Below are positions 48,032-57,930 of a stretch of 64,000 nucleotides of DNA, piece after piece. Where the stretch lies: assembly GCF_000820085.1 (NCBI RefSeq), contig NZ_CDBN01000073.1, forward strand, positions 1 through 64,000, in the 5' to 3' direction. The notes beneath the pieces were generated by a model. It did no database searches. It was not told the DNA's origin and saw only the letters and a program-made list of their open reading frames with translations. A program made the position numbers and the translations under genes. Position 1 is the first letter of the stretch, and every line of letters starts with the position of its first letter. This DNA comes from Aeromonas sanarellii (GTDB lineage Bacteria; Pseudomonadota; Gammaproteobacteria; Enterobacterales; Aeromonadaceae).

Positions 48032-48532
48032 TCACTCCAGACGGCGGAAGGTCTGATTCTCGAAGCTGCTGCAAGTCTCCTGATTGAGCAGGGTGACCAG
48101 AAGGATGGCCCGTTTCTCCCCATCCGGCTCCAGATAGATGGCCTCGAAGCCGGCGAGGGGGCCGGATTCGATAAGCACAGTGTCTCCCTGGGTCGGCAAA
48201 CGGGCATAGCTGGCGCGGGCCTCGTCGCTGTCGTCCCGGCTCATCAACTGATAGATCAGCTGGCTGCTAACGGGGGTCCACTCCTTGCCGAAGTGGATGA
48301 TGCGGCTGATGCCGCGGGTCGACTTCAGGGTGACCGGGGTCACCTCCTCCAGATCCACATAGATGAAGAGGTAGTTGGGAAACATGGGCTCCCGCACCGG
48401 CACCCGTTTGCCCCGTTTCAGTTTCTCGATCTCGACCATGGGGTAATAGGATTCGACGCCCTGGGCTGCCAGATGGGCTCGGGCGCGGGCCTCTTCCTTG
48501 GGTTTGCAGTAGGCCAGATACCATTTCTTCAT
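48032..48532 (-). CDS. rfaH: Transcription antiterminator RfaH
   Basis: A 166-residue NusG paralogue that joins RNA polymerase at ops sites and prevents early termination in long envelope, LPS and toxin operons. The NGN domain reads KKWYLAYCKPKEEARARAHLAAQGVESYYP and FPNYLFIYVDLEE; the C-terminal domain (about 110-166) corresponds to the fold-switching KOW domain. Length is normal. Its 3' end is followed by two partial tandem copies (47866-48011). Confidence 0.93.
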   Translation of the reverse strand: MKKWYLAYCKPKEEARARAHLAAQGVESYYPMVEIEKLKRGKRVPVREPMFPNYLFIYVDLEEVTPVTLKSTRGISRIIHFGKEWTPVSSQLIYQLMSRDDSDEARASYARLPTQGDTVLIESGPLAGFEAIYLEPDGEKRAILLVTLLNQETCSSFENQTFRRLE

Positions 48533-48582
48533 TGTTGTTCTGTTTTTCGTGTTGCCGTGCTTCCGACTATGATAACGGGGGC

Positions 48583-48617
48583 AAAAAAAAAGGCCACGCT
48601 TGGCGTGGCCTTTTTTA
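48583..48617 (-). terminator. Terminator of metNIQ
   Basis: GGCCACGCC/GGCGTGGCC hairpin with a nine-base T run in the minus direction, just before the rfaH promoter region. Confidence 0.9.
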
Positions 48618-48629
48618 CAGAGTGAGTGA

Positions 48630-49430
48630 TTACCAACCTTTCACCAGACCGCCCTTGAACAGCTCGGTCCCCTTCTTGTAGACCTCGTCGGTCTGGAAGG
48701 ACTGGACGAACTCCTTGACCTTCTCGTCGTCCTTGTTGTTCTCGCGGGCGACGATCAGGTTGACGTAGGGGGACTCCTTGTCTTCGACAAACAGGCCGTT
48801 CTCGGTCGGGGTCAGCCCGATCTGACCGGCGAAGGTGTTGTTGATGATGGCCAGATCCACGTCTTCTAGGGAGCGCGGCAGCTGGGCGGCTTCCAGCTCG
48901 ACGATCTTGAAGTTGCGCGGGTTGTCGACGATGTCCAGCACGGTGGCTTCCAAACCGGCGCCTTCCTTCAGCTTCAGCAGGCCCTGCTTCTCCAGCAGGA
49001 TCAGGGAGCGACCCAGGTTGGTCGGATCGTTCGGCACCGCGATCTGGGCGCCGTCCTTGATCTCGGACAGCGCCTTGATCTTCTTGGAATAACCGGCGAT
49101 CGGGTAGACGAAGGTGTTGCCGACCGGCACCAGCTTGAAGCCGCGATCACGGATCTGGGCGTCCAGGTAAGGCTTGTGCTGGAAGGCGTTGACGTCGACG
49201 CTGCCGTCGTTCAGGGCCACGTTCGGGGTGACGTAGTCGGAGAAGGTGACCACTTCGACGGTCAGACCGTATTTCTCCTTGGCCACCTTGGCCGCGGTCT
49301 CCACCAGCTCGGTCTCGGGGCCGGCGATGGCGCCCACCTTCAGGGTCTTGTTCTCTTCCTTCTGGCCGCAGCCGACCAGTACCAGGGTTGCCAGCAGCGC
49401 GGCTGCCGCGGATTTAATACCCAATTTCAT
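48630..49430 (-). CDS. metQ: Methionine-binding lipoprotein MetQ
   Basis: A 266-residue NlpA/MetQ lipoprotein. The signal ends LVLVGC, and the mature protein opens with EENKTLKVGAIAGPETELVE. It delivers D- and L-methionine to MetNI at the inner membrane. Third gene of metNIQ; AGGAGG precedes the ATG. Confidence 0.95.
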   Translation of the reverse strand: MKLGIKSAAAALLATLVLVGCGQKEENKTLKVGAIAGPETELVETAAKVAKEKYGLTVEVVTFSDYVTPNVALNDGSVDVNAFQHKPYLDAQIRDRGFKLVPVGNTFVYPIAGYSKKIKALSEIKDGAQIAVPNDPTNLGRSLILLEKQGLLKLKEGAGLEATVLDIVDNPRNFKIVELEAAQLPRSLEDVDLAIINNTFAGQIGLTPTENGLFVEDKESPYVNLIVARENNKDDEKVKEFVQSFQTDEVYKKGTELFKGGLVKGW

Positions 49431-49456
49431 AAAAACCTCCTGTCAGAAATCGACGA

Positions 49457-50110
49457 TTAACGATGATCACATTGTTTGACCAGGCGCTCACCCGCGCTCT
49501 GGATGAGTTGAACCAGCACCACCAGAATGACCACGGTGACCAGCATGACGGTGGGATCGAAACGCTGATAGCCGTAGCGAATGCCCACATCCCCCAGGCC
49601 TCCCCCCCCGATGGCGCCGGCCATGGCGGAGTAGTTCACCAGGGTGACGAGGGTGATGATGATGCTGTTGAGGATCCCCGGCAGGGCCTCGGGCAGCAGC
49701 ACCTTGGCGATGATTTGCAGGGGCTTGGCCCCCATGGCCTTGGCCGCCTCCAGCAGGCCGTCCGGCACCTCCATCAGGGCCCCTTCCACCAGACGGGCGA
49801 TGAAGGGGATGCAGCCGACGGTCAGCGGCACTATGGCGGCTATGGTGCCGATACTGGTGCCGACGATGAATCGGGTCAGCGGTATGATGGCCACCAGCAG
49901 GATGATGAAGGGCACGGAGCGTCCTACGTTGACGATGACGCCCAGGACCTTGTTGAGCAGCGGATTGGCCAGGATCTGGCCCGCCTTGGTCACGTGCAGC
50001 GCCACGCCGAGCGGCAGGCCGAGCAGGCAGCCGAACAGGGCGGAGGCAAACACCATGATCAGGGTGTCGCCGAGGGCCGAGACCAGCAGATTAATCATTG
50101 CTTCGGACAT
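49457..50110 (-). CDS. metI: Methionine ABC transporter permease MetI
   Basis: A 217-residue permease with five hydrophobic segments and the EAA loop (GLLEAAKAMGAKPLQIIAKVLLPEALPG) that docks MetN. GGAGGTAATGACTC precedes the ATG at 50110. A second copy of this start region lies 78 bases upstream, at the end of metN. Confidence 0.95.
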   Translation of the reverse strand: MSEAMINLLVSALGDTLIMVFASALFGCLLGLPLGVALHVTKAGQILANPLLNKVLGVIVNVGRSVPFIILLVAIIPLTRFIVGTSIGTIAAIVPLTVGCIPFIARLVEGALMEVPDGLLEAAKAMGAKPLQIIAKVLLPEALPGILNSIIITLVTLVNYSAMAGAIGGGGLGDVGIRYGYQRFDPTVMLVTVVILVVLVQLIQSAGERLVKQCDHR

Positions 50111-50207
50111 GAGTCATTACCTCCAGCTGGATAGGATGGCTGAGTCGCCGAGGATGGGGCGCAGCAGATTAGTCATTGCTTCGGACATAGCCCATTACCT
50201 CCAGCTG
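50084..50207 (-). repeat. 78-bp-period duplication of the metN-3'/metI-5' junction
   Basis: A 46-bp block occurs at 50162-50207 and 50084-50129 with 41 of 46 bases identical. Each holds CAGCTGGAGGTAATG, an ATG and TCCGAAGCAATGA. The upstream copy contains the real metN stop (TAA) inside a metI-like start; the downstream copy contains the real metI start and still encodes VRSND-stop in the metN frame. Before duplication metN and metI must have overlapped. Confidence 0.9.
50117..50188 (-). CDS. Mini-ORF of 23 codons between metN and metI
   Basis: Starts like MetI (MSEAMTNLL, against MSEAMINLL), uses the copied GGAGG ribosome site and stops with TAA six bases before the true metI ATG. It overlaps the metN end. 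It could pass ribosomes on to metI. Peptide function is not suggested. Confidence 0.4.
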   Translation of the reverse strand: MSEAMTNLLRPILGDSAILSSWR

Positions 50208-51212
50208 AATGTGGTTGTCGATGAAGAACTGCTGGGACGCCTCGCACTGAGCCTCGTCCCCGAACAGCTCGGCCAGCAGGAAGCCGAACTTGACGCCGCC
50301 AGCGTATTCGATGTCCGCACTCAGTATGCTGATGTCGATGTTGAAACGGCGGCTCACCTCGGAAATCAGCGGCGAATCGACGGTGGCACCGGTGAAACCC
50401 AGCTTGACCAATGGGTAGCTGCCGGGCACACGCTCCGCACTCATCCGCTCCTGATACTCCTGGGGTACTTCCAGGTGGATGGTTGAGTGGATGAAATCCC
50501 GAGCCAGCTGGGTCTTGGCGTTGCTGAAGAACCAGGCGACCTCGCCCTGCTCGATCAGGCGGCCGTCGCTGATGATGGCCACTTCGTCACAGATCCCCTT
50601 CACCACGTCCATCTCGTGGGTGATGAGCAGTATGGTGAGCCCCAGCTTGACGTTGATCTCCTTGAGCAGGCTCAGGATGGAGCGGGTGGTCTGCGGGTCC
50701 AGGGCCGAAGTGGCCTCGTCGCACAACAGCACCTTGGGCGCCGGCGCCAGGGCGCGGGCGATGGCGACGCGCTGCTTCTGGCCGCCGGAGAGCTCGGACG
50801 GATAGGCATGGGCGCGGGCTTCCAGCCCGACCAGGGCCAGCAGTTCGCTGACCCGGCTCTGGATCTGCGCCTTGCTCCAGCCCGCGAGCTCCAGGGGGAA
50901 GGCGATGTTGGCGGAGACGGTGCGGGAGGCCAGCAGGTTGAAGTGCTGGAAGATCATGCCGATCTGGCGGCGGGCCTGGGTCAGATCCCGCTCGCTCAGG
51001 GCGACCAGATCCTGGCCATCGACGATGACCTGGCCCTCGGTGGGGCGCTCCAGCAGGTTGACGCAACGAATGAGGGTGCTCTTGCCGGCACCGGAGGCAC
51101 CGATCACCCCGAAGATCTTGCCTTGCGGCACATGCAGGCTCACGTCACGCAGGGCGTGCACGGCATCACTGCCTTTACCGTAGACTTTGTTGAGACCGAT
51201 CAACTTAATCAT
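50169..51212 (-). CDS. metN: Methionine ABC transporter ATP-binding protein MetN
   Basis: A 347-residue ATPase with Walker [10 protein letters not shown], signature LSGGQKQR, Walker [13 protein letters not shown], and the C-terminal ACT-like (NIL) domain that binds methionine and mediates trans-inhibition. The enteric protein ends near LEVLGYV; here four residues (RSND) are added because the stop lies in the copied metI start. First gene of metNIQ behind a MetJ-type operator. Confidence 0.95.
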   Translation of the reverse strand: MIKLIGLNKVYGKGSDAVHALRDVSLHVPQGKIFGVIGASGAGKSTLIRCVNLLERPTEGQVIVDGQDLVALSERDLTQARRQIGMIFQHFNLLASRTVSANIAFPLELAGWSKAQIQSRVSELLALVGLEARAHAYPSELSGGQKQRVAIARALAPAPKVLLCDEATSALDPQTTRSILSLLKEINVKLGLTILLITHEMDVVKGICDEVAIISDGRLIEQGEVAWFFSNAKTQLARDFIHSTIHLEVPQEYQERMSAERVPGSYPLVKLGFTGATVDSPLISEVSRRFNIDISILSADIEYAGGVKFGFLLAELFGDEAQCEASQQFFIDNHIQLEVMGYVRSND

Positions 51213-51308
51213 GGATTCTTCCGTGCTAACAGCCTTAAAGCACAGGGCGCTACAGGCGGGTAAATTGGGCAGAGGTTTCACTGGGTAGCTCTGTCATCAT
51301 GGAGGATG

Positions 51309-51337
51309 ATGCTAAGATGTCCGGATGGCTGTGTCAA
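51309..51337 (-). promoter_or_regulatory. Predicted metN promoter
   Basis: TTGACA (51332-51337) and TAGCAT (51309-51314) with 17-base spacing, about 95 bases before the metN start. Confidence 0.6.
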
Positions 51338-51338
51338 C

Positions 51339-51362
51339 GTATGTTTTTACGTCTAGACGTCT
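51339..51362 (-). promoter_or_regulatory. MetJ operator (met boxes)
   Basis: Adjacent 8-mers AGACGTCT (51355-51362) and TTACGTCT/its complement (51347-51354) match the MetJ box AGACGTCT, with a weak third box next to the -35 element. MetJ with S-adenosylmethionine should repress metNIQ. The rest of 51213-51686 shows no gene I can support. Confidence 0.85.
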
Positions 51363-51686
51363 AAAAAATGGATAAGGATTTCCGTCCACCGACTATGGCG
51401 GCGAGGGGGGATCGGGAGTCTCAAGATCAGATTCTGACTTGATGATTCATGACCGAATATAACCTGGAAAATTAACCACAACTTGTCTATTCGATGCTTC
51501 TCTCGGAGCCCGCCTGTGGTAGACCGACTCCTCGCCCCCCCGGCGCCGCCTCTCGCCCACCGCGCATCCCGCGGCTTTTTTTCTTCACCATCCCCTTGAT
51601 GCAGAACAATAAATAACCATTTTTCGGTCGGGACCAGGCGCCACCTCCTTATACTGGCAGAAGGTGGATGCCAGGAGGAGGGAGAG

Positions 51687-52142
51687 ATGCGATTTCAACA
51701 GATCAAGGACCTGATGCTCTATCTCGAGCAGCTTCATCATCAGCAGGGGCTCAGCTACGGGCGCCAGATCCCCAGGGTGGACGGGGAGCGCAGCCGGATG
51801 CTGCTGGCCTATCTGCAGGGACGGGAAGACGCGGCGGCGGCCCATCTGCACGACTATCGCGAGCAGATGGGGAAGGCGGTCAAGGAGACCTGGCTGGATC
51901 AGGGATTCGGCGAGGATCTGCTGGCGGAGTGCGAGCGCCTGGCGCTGGCGGCCGGCACTCAGCCGGAGGAGATAGTGGCCCTGGTGTCGCAGCAGGAGGA
52001 GAGGCTCATCGCCGAGCTGGAGCGCCTTGCCCGGGAGTGCCCCACGCCTGACACGGGGGCACTGCTGAAGGCCCTGGCCTCGATGGCGCGATCCCGGTTG
52101 ACCCGGCTGGTGCACGGGGCTCATCGGCTCGACGACATCTGA
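51687..52142 (+). CDS. Hypothetical helical protein of 151 residues
   Basis: GGAGGAGGGAGAG gives a strong ribosome site. The protein is charged and almost wholly helical (MRFQQIKDLMLYLEQLHHQQ; later EEIVALVSQQEERLIAELER), with several His and Glu positions that could suit a helical bundle, but no family motif is recognised. It has no signal peptide or membrane segment. It is convergent with ppgK and has its own upstream region. Confidence 0.65.
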   Translation: MRFQQIKDLMLYLEQLHHQQGLSYGRQIPRVDGERSRMLLAYLQGREDAAAAHLHDYREQMGKAVKETWLDQGFGEDLLAECERLALAAGTQPEEIVALVSQQEERLIAELERLARECPTPDTGALLKALASMARSRLTRLVHGAHRLDDI

Positions 52143-52193
52143 ACCAAGGGACCCGACAGGGGCCGGATCTGTCGGGGGCATGACGGGGAGGGA

Positions 52194-52937
52194 TCAGCCC
52201 TTCTGCCGGGCCGCGCCGTAGAGGGCGGCTCCTATGATGCCGGCCTGGTTGAGGTTTGCCGCCGCCACCAGGGGGGCCCGGGTCTCGATTCGGTCGATGA
52301 ACTTGTCGAGCTTGGCGGCGCTGCCGCCTCCCAGGATGAAGAGGTCGGGGGAGAAGAGGAATTCCAGGCGGGCCAGGTACTTGTTGAAGCGCTTGCCCCA
52401 GCGGTTCCAGGAGAGATCCTCGCGCTTGCGCACGGCGTCGGAGCAGTAGTGCTCGGCCACCATGCCTTCCAGGATGAGGTGGCCCAGCTCGGTGTTGGGC
52501 AGCAGTTGGCCGTTGACGAAGACCGCGGTGCCGATGCCGGTGCCCACAGTGATGAGGATGATCACCCCCTGACGATCCCGCCCGGTGCCAAAGCGCATCT
52601 CGGCGAGGCCCGCCGCATCGGCGTCGTTCAGGACATAGCAAGGCAGGCCGGTCACGTCGGCGAACAGGTGGGCGGCATCGGTCTCGATCCAGCTCTTGTC
52701 GATGTTGGAGGCGTTCTTGGCGATGCCGTTGTGGATGGTGGCGGGAAAGCCGCATCCCACCGGGCCCTTCCACTGGAAATGCTCGACCAGCGCCTTGAGG
52801 GTGTGCGCCACGGCGGCCGGGGTGGCCGGTTGCGGCGTGGCGATGCGGTGGCGCTCGCCAATCAGCTCCCCGGTCTCGGTGTCGACCAGGCAGCCCTTGA
52901 TCCCGGATCCGCCAATATCTACTCCCAACATCTGCAT
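52194..52937 (-). CDS. ppgK: Polyphosphate glucokinase (ROK family)
   Basis: A 247-residue sugar kinase of the PPGK branch of the ROK family, which phosphorylates glucose with polyphosphate or ATP. Phosphate-1 loop [17 protein letters not shown], the catalytic Asp in [12 protein letters not shown], and [13 protein letters not shown] are present; the ROK zinc motif is absent, as in PPGKs. AAGGAAG supports the ATG at 52937. It follows queG by 83 bases on the same strand; the functional link is not obvious. Confidence 0.8.
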   Translation of the reverse strand: MQMLGVDIGGSGIKGCLVDTETGELIGERHRIATPQPATPAAVAHTLKALVEHFQWKGPVGCGFPATIHNGIAKNASNIDKSWIETDAAHLFADVTGLPCYVLNDADAAGLAEMRFGTGRDRQGVIILITVGTGIGTAVFVNGQLLPNTELGHLILEGMVAEHYCSDAVRKREDLSWNRWGKRFNKYLARLEFLFSPDLFILGGGSAAKLDKFIDRIETRAPLVAAANLNQAGIIGAALYGAARQKG

Positions 52938-53020
52938 CCGAATCTTCCTTTTATTGTGCCGATGGTCAATGGTCGGCAGAGCATGAAAAAATGCCTGCGA
53001 TCCGGCAAGGGCCAGATCGC

Positions 53021-54175
53021 CTATGCGTGATCCGGCAGACCTTTTTCGATGCAGCGGATCAGCAGGCGGGTCTTCTTGTGGTCTTCCTGCTGGCGGTTGG
53101 CCAGGGTCGCCAGCGCCCACTCGATATGTTCGGCCACCATGGGCTCGGCCTCGCCGAGCGCCTGCTGCAGGGCTTCGATGACCTGCGGGCTGGCGGGACC
53201 GTTGCCAAGAGCCACCGCCAGGTTGCGGCGCCAGCGCCGGTAGCCGATGCGGCGGATCGGGCTGCCCTCGGTGTGCTTGAGAAAATCGCTCTCGCTCCAG
53301 CCCCACAGATCAAGCAGGGGCGGGCGGTGCAGAGTGGGGCGCGGGCTGAAGTCGGGCTCTGGGCTCGCATCCGCATAGCGGTTCCAGGGGCAGATGAGCT
53401 GGCAGTCGTCGCAGCCATAGATGCGGTTGCCCATCAGCGGCCTGAACTCCTCGGGGATGGGGCCGTCGTTCTCGATGGTGAGATAGGAGATGCAGCGACG
53501 GCCGTCCACCACATAGGGGGCGATGATGGCACCGGTCGGGCAGATGTTGATGCAGGCCACGCACTTGCCGCACTGCTCCTTCTCCACCGGGGCGTCCAGG
53601 GGCAGCGGCAGGCCGACCAGCAGCTCCCCCAGGAAGAAGAAGGAACCGGCCGACTCGTTGAGCAGCAGCGAGTGCTTGCCCACCCAGCCGAGCCCCGCCT
53701 TGGCCGCCAGCGGGCGCTCCAGGATGGGAGCGGAATCGACGAAGGGGCGCCACTCGCCCAGGGTCTCCTGTGAACCTTGCAACAGCGCCTCGCAGCGCCG
53801 CTCGATGCGCTCCCCCAGCTGCTTGAGCCGGTTGCGCAGCACCTTGTGGTAGTCGCGGCCGAGGGCGTAGCGGCTGATATAGCCGAGCGTGGGGTCGCGC
53901 AGGGTGGCGGCGAAGCCCGCCTCGAACGGGAGGTAATTCATCCGCACCGACAGCACCCGCAGGGTGCCCGGCAGCAGCTCGTGGGGGCGGGCCCGCATCA
54001 TGCCGTGGCGCGCCATGTAGTCCATGGTGCCGTGGTGGCCGGCGTCCAGCCAGGCCTGCAGTCTGGGCTCCTCCAGGGCGAGATCCGTGTCTGTGATGCC
54101 GACCTGGTCAAATCCTAGCTCCCGTGCCCAGAGCTTGATATCGTGGGCCAGCTGTACGAGTTCGGCGGCCGTCAT
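53021..54175 (-). CDS. queG: Epoxyqueuosine reductase QueG
   Basis: A 384-residue cobalamin-dependent reductase for the last step of queuosine formation in tRNA. Two [4Fe-4S] clusters are indicated by [16 protein letters not shown] and [14 protein letters not shown], and the N-terminal half is the cobalamin/substrate domain. It is divergent from nnr. With NrdJ this makes two B12-dependent enzymes in the window. A partial HEAT-like C-terminus covers the last ~50 residues. Confidence 0.94.
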   Translation of the reverse strand: MTAAELVQLAHDIKLWARELGFDQVGITDTDLALEEPRLQAWLDAGHHGTMDYMARHGMMRARPHELLPGTLRVLSVRMNYLPFEAGFAATLRDPTLGYISRYALGRDYHKVLRNRLKQLGERIERRCEALLQGSQETLGEWRPFVDSAPILERPLAAKAGLGWVGKHSLLLNESAGSFFFLGELLVGLPLPLDAPVEKEQCGKCVACINICPTGAIIAPYVVDGRRCISYLTIENDGPIPEEFRPLMGNRIYGCDDCQLICPWNRYADASPEPDFSPRPTLHRPPLLDLWGWSESDFLKHTEGSPIRRIGYRRWRRNLAVALGNGPASPQVIEALQQALGEAEPMVAEHIEWALATLANRQQEDHKKTRLLIRCIEKGLPDHA

Positions 54176-54274
54176 GCTGCGTTGCCCCTCTGCCGACAGG
54201 GCTGTGGCAGGCGCAGGGTGGCAATATGGCGTGCCAGTTGCCGGGTCATGGGATGATGAAGCTTGGGGGCCGTC

Positions 54275-55777
54275 ATGGTACAGGTGTTCGAGGACGCTAT
54301 CCGCAGGAAAGAGGGCGACAGTCTAGCACAACCCCTGTGGCGGGCCGAACAGATCCGCCGCCTGGAGCGGCGCTGGGCCGAGCGCGAGGGGCTGCCCCTC
54401 TATGTTCTGATGGAGCGGGCGGGGGCCGCCCTGTGCAACTATGCCCGTCATCATTGGCCCGAGAGCAGCCGCTGGTGGATCTTCGTCGGCCCGGGCAACA
54501 ACGGCGGGGATGGCTATGTGCTGGCCCGCCTCGCCAGGCGCCTCGGCCTCGAGCCCCTGGTAATCGCCGCCCGGGCCCCCGGCCTGCTCAAGGGGGACGC
54601 CAGGCGGGCCGCCGAGGAGTGGCTGGCCTCGGGAGGCAGCGTGATGATGGCCGATGAGCTGGCACACTCGGCACTGCCGTTGCCGGAGTTGGTGATAGAC
54701 GCGCTGCTCGGCACCGGTGTCCAGCTCCCCCTCTCCCCTTCCATGACAAAGGCTGTCGCAACCATCAACGGCCTGGGGGTTCCCGTGTTGGCGGTGGATC
54801 TGCCCTCCGGGCTCAATGCCGATACAGGTCGCGCCATGGGCGCCCTGGTGTACGCCACCCGCACCCTCACCTTCATCGGCATCAAGCAGGGCATGCTCAC
54901 CGCGGAGGGGGTGGACGGGGTCGGCCACCTCGACTGGGATCCCCTGGGGGTGGGGCCCGAGGATGGTGTCATCCCCGCCGCCGAGCGGATCGATTATCCC
55001 CGCCTCAAGGGACTCTTGGTTCCGCGTGCGCGCTCGGCCCACAAGGGACGCTGCGGCCGGGTGCTGCTGACGGGCGGCAACCTGGGGATGCAGGGAGCCA
55101 TCTTGCTGGCGGGTCAGGCCTGCCTGCGGGCGGGGGCGGGCCTGGTGCGCCTGTGCCAGCATCCGGACGCCCCCCCTGCCAGCCTGGTACAGCCCGAGCT
55201 GATGGGGTGCCCGGCCGGCATGGACGAGGCCTGGGCCTCGGTGCATGTGCTGGGGCCCGGACTCGGTCAGGATGAGTGGGCCCGGGCCCGGTTCGAGCAC
55301 CGCCTCGCGGCCCCGGAGCCACTGGTATTGGACGCCGATGGATTGAATTGGCTGGCGCAGGCCCCCCGTCATCGGGATAATTGGGTGCTTACCCCCCACC
55401 CCGGGGAGGCCGCCCGCCTGCTGGGCTGCACCATCGACGAGGTCGAGGCGGATCGTTTCGCCGCCGTTTCGCGGCTGCAGCGGCGCTACGGTGGCGTGGT
55501 GCTGCTCAAGGGGGCCGGGTCGCTCATCTGCGATGGCCCGACCATCGCCCTCTGCGACGAGGGCAATCCGGGCATGGCCAGCGGCGGCATGGGCGACCTC
55601 TTGTCTGGTATAATCGCCGCCCTCCTGGCCCAGGGCTGGCCTGCGGGGATGGCCGCCCGACTCGGGGCCGTGATCCACGGCGAGGCGGCCGACCTGGCTG
55701 CGGCCGAGGGGGAGAGGGGCATGCTGGCATCGGATCTGCTGCCCTGGATCCGCCGTCTGGTCAATCCGACACAGTAA
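54275..55777 (+). CDS. nnr: Bifunctional NAD(P)H-hydrate epimerase/dehydratase Nnr
   Basis: A ~500-residue fusion repairing damaged NAD(P)H. The N-terminal YjeF_N epimerase has GPGNNGGDGYVLAR; the C-terminal ADP-dependent dehydratase has the ribokinase-like KGRCGRVLLTGG and the catalytic stretch GNPGMASGGMGDLLSG. The start is uncertain; 54275 is used, with a weak purine-rich upstream site. First gene of the nnr-tsaE-amiB-mutL-miaA-hfq-hflXKC cluster. Confidence 0.92.
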   Translation: MVQVFEDAIRRKEGDSLAQPLWRAEQIRRLERRWAEREGLPLYVLMERAGAALCNYARHHWPESSRWWIFVGPGNNGGDGYVLARLARRLGLEPLVIAARAPGLLKGDARRAAEEWLASGGSVMMADELAHSALPLPELVIDALLGTGVQLPLSPSMTKAVATINGLGVPVLAVDLPSGLNADTGRAMGALVYATRTLTFIGIKQGMLTAEGVDGVGHLDWDPLGVGPEDGVIPAAERIDYPRLKGLLVPRARSAHKGRCGRVLLTGGNLGMQGAILLAGQACLRAGAGLVRLCQHPDAPPASLVQPELMGCPAGMDEAWASVHVLGPGLGQDEWARARFEHRLAAPEPLVLDADGLNWLAQAPRHRDNWVLTPHPGEAARLLGCTIDEVEADRFAAVSRLQRRYGGVVLLKGAGSLICDGPTIALCDEGNPGMASGGMGDLLSGIIAALLAQGWPAGMAARLGAVIHGEAADLAAAEGERGMLASDLLPWIRRLVNPTQ

Positions 55778-55794
55778 CAAGTTAAAAGAAGAAC

Positions 55795-56268
55795 ATGGCA
55801 AAAACGTTGATGATGACACTGCCGGACGAGGCAGCAACAGTGGCCCTGGGCGGCCGGCTGGCGCAGGCGTGCCAGCAGGCGACCACGGTCTTTCTGCACG
55901 GCGCCCTCGGGGCCGGCAAAACCACCCTGACCCGAGGCTGGGTGCAGGGGCTCGGCCATCAAGGCAAGGTCAAGAGTCCGACCTATACCCTGGTGGAGCC
56001 CTATGAACTGGCCAGGTGGCAGGTCTATCACTTCGATCTCTATCGACTGGCCGACCCGGAAGAGCTGGAGTTCATGGGTATTCGCGACTACTTCGGCGCC
56101 GATACCCTCTGCCTGGTGGAGTGGCCGGAGAAAGGGGAGGGCTGGCTGCCCGCCCCGGATCTCGAGATCACCCTGACCTATGTTAACGAGCAGCGCGAGG
56201 CCCAGATCGCGGCCCGCACTGCTATCGGCGAAGCCATTCTGGAACGGTTGTCATCTCAGTGCGCTTGA
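55795..56268 (+). CDS. tsaE: tRNA threonylcarbamoyladenosine biosynthesis ATPase TsaE
   Basis: A 157-residue P-loop protein ([14 protein letters not shown]) that works with TsaB and TsaD in t6A37 formation on ANN-decoding tRNAs. [11 protein letters not shown] and the [13 protein letters not shown] block are family signatures. It lies 17 bases after nnr and overlaps amiB by ten bases. Confidence 0.95.
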   Translation: MAKTLMMTLPDEAATVALGGRLAQACQQATTVFLHGALGAGKTTLTRGWVQGLGHQGKVKSPTYTLVEPYELARWQVYHFDLYRLADPEELEFMGIRDYFGADTLCLVEWPEKGEGWLPAPDLEITLTYVNEQREAQIAARTAIGEAILERLSSQCA

Positions 56269-57821
56269 TCCTTGTCTTTGTTCTCTCCTTGATGGCCTTA
56301 CCCACCTGGGCGAATCAGCTCAAGAGTGTGCGGGTATGGCCGTCGCCGGACAACACCCGGGTGGTGCTCGACATGAGCAGTGCCCCCAATTTCAACTACT
56401 TCACCCTGACCGGCCCGAGCCGCCTGGTGATCGACCTGAAGGGCGCCAGCAATGCCGCCAACCTGGCCCGCATCGAGAACAAGAGCGAGCTGGTGCGCAA
56501 GATCCGCGAGAGCACGCCCCTTGAACAAGGCAGCCTGCGCCTGGTGCTGGATCTCAGCTCTTCCATCAAGCCAGTGGTCTTCCCGCTGGCGCCGGCTGGT
56601 CCCTATGGCCACCGGCTGGTGATCGATCTGCCCTACGAAGAGAAGGGCAGCGCCACGGCACAACCCGCGCCCGTCGGGGGACAGGGCAAGGCCATCGTCA
56701 TCGCCATCGATCCCGGCCACGGCGGGGAAGACCCGGGCTCCATCGGCCCGCGCCGCACCTACGAGAAGCGGGTGACCCTGTCGGTGTCGCAGAAGCTGGC
56801 GGCCCTCATCGATCGCGAGCCCGGCATGCGTGCCGTGCTGACCCGGCGCGGCGACTACTTCGTCGACCTGAACAAGCGCTCCGAGATCGCCCGCAAGGCC
56901 AAGGCGGATCTGCTGGTGTCGGTGCACGCCGACAGCTTCCACAACTCGACGCCCCGCGGCGCGTCCGTGTGGGTGCTGTCGACCAACCGTGCCAACCGCG
57001 AGATGGGCAGCTGGCTCGAGAAGCAGGAGAAGCAGGGGGAACTGCTCGGCGGCGTCGGCAAGGTATTGGCCGAATCCGATCCCAACCCCTATCTGGCACA
57101 GACCTTCCTGGATCTCTCCATGGACAAGTCCAGGGCCGAAGGTTATGAGGTGAGCCGCCAGATCCTGCGCTCCATGGGCAGGGTGGCCCGGTTGCACAAG
57201 AAGGCGCCGGAGCACGCCAGTCTGGCGGTGCTGAAGGCGCCGGACATTCCCTCGGTGCTGGTGGAGACGGGCTTCATCTCCAACCACGCGGAAGAGAAGC
57301 TGCTGGCCACCGCCAGCTATCAGGATCAGCTGGCCCGCGCCATCTTCGAGGGGATCCGCGCCTATTACCGCAGCCATCCGACCAAGGGCCCCATGCTGAC
57401 CGGCAAGGGACAACAGGTGGCCAGCAAGCAGGCGACGAGTCGTCCTGCCCCCGCGAGCAGGCCCGTGGCCGCCAGCAAACCGGCGACACAACCGGTGCAG
57501 CAGGTGGTGACCAACCGGATGCCGGCGACCGAGCCGTATCGCGTCGGCGACGGCGGTGCCCCGGTCAGCAGCGTCGGCAGCGCCTCCGGCGCCGGGGTGA
57601 TCAAGCCCTACAAGGTGGCGGCGAAGGAGCCGAGCGCCCCGGTCAGCAGCGTGCAGAGCAACGACAAGTCCAGGATGATCCGCCACGTGGTCACCCGCGG
57701 CCAGAGCCTCTCCCGCCTCGCCGAGAAGCACGGGGTGAGCCAGGCGCGGCTGGTGGAGATCAACAAGCTCAAGTCACGGGAAATCCAGATAGGGCAGGTG
57801 CTCTACATCCCGCAGGACTAG
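56259..57821 (+). CDS. amiB: N-acetylmuramoyl-L-alanine amidase AmiB (AMIN-Amidase_3-LysM)
   Basis: A 520-residue secreted zinc amidase that splits septal peptidoglycan during cell separation. Signal peptide (to WA), AMIN septum-targeting domain (about 20-130), Amidase_3 catalytic domain (about 148-370) with zinc ligands in [12 protein letters not shown], the EKRVTL glutamate and SVHADSF histidine, a low-complexity Ser/Ala/Pro linker (~375-470), and a C-terminal LysM ([19 protein letters not shown]). GTG start overlaps tsaE. Activation by EnvC-type partners is expected from the family. Confidence 0.93.
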   Translation: MRLILVFVLSLMALPTWANQLKSVRVWPSPDNTRVVLDMSSAPNFNYFTLTGPSRLVIDLKGASNAANLARIENKSELVRKIRESTPLEQGSLRLVLDLSSSIKPVVFPLAPAGPYGHRLVIDLPYEEKGSATAQPAPVGGQGKAIVIAIDPGHGGEDPGSIGPRRTYEKRVTLSVSQKLAALIDREPGMRAVLTRRGDYFVDLNKRSEIARKAKADLLVSVHADSFHNSTPRGASVWVLSTNRANREMGSWLEKQEKQGELLGGVGKVLAESDPNPYLAQTFLDLSMDKSRAEGYEVSRQILRSMGRVARLHKKAPEHASLAVLKAPDIPSVLVETGFISNHAEEKLLATASYQDQLARAIFEGIRAYYRSHPTKGPMLTGKGQQVASKQATSRPAPASRPVAASKPATQPVQQVVTNRMPATEPYRVGDGGAPVSSVGSASGAGVIKPYKVAAKEPSAPVSSVQSNDKSRMIRHVVTRGQSLSRLAEKHGVSQARLVEINKLKSREIQIGQVLYIPQD

Positions 57822-57930
57822 TGCCGGATGAACGCCGCGCCCGTCCCTCTGCCGGTGGCAAGGACGGATGCGGCGAATGTTCATGGTGTCAAGCCCATCC
57901 CCTCACACCCTCAACCTTCAGGAGTACGCG

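Noticed and set aside
52985-53040. TGCCGGATC repeated at the queG end and 25-30 bases later, as another possible gene-end scar
   Set aside because: Only about nine bases match without extension; chance is a sufficient explanation.
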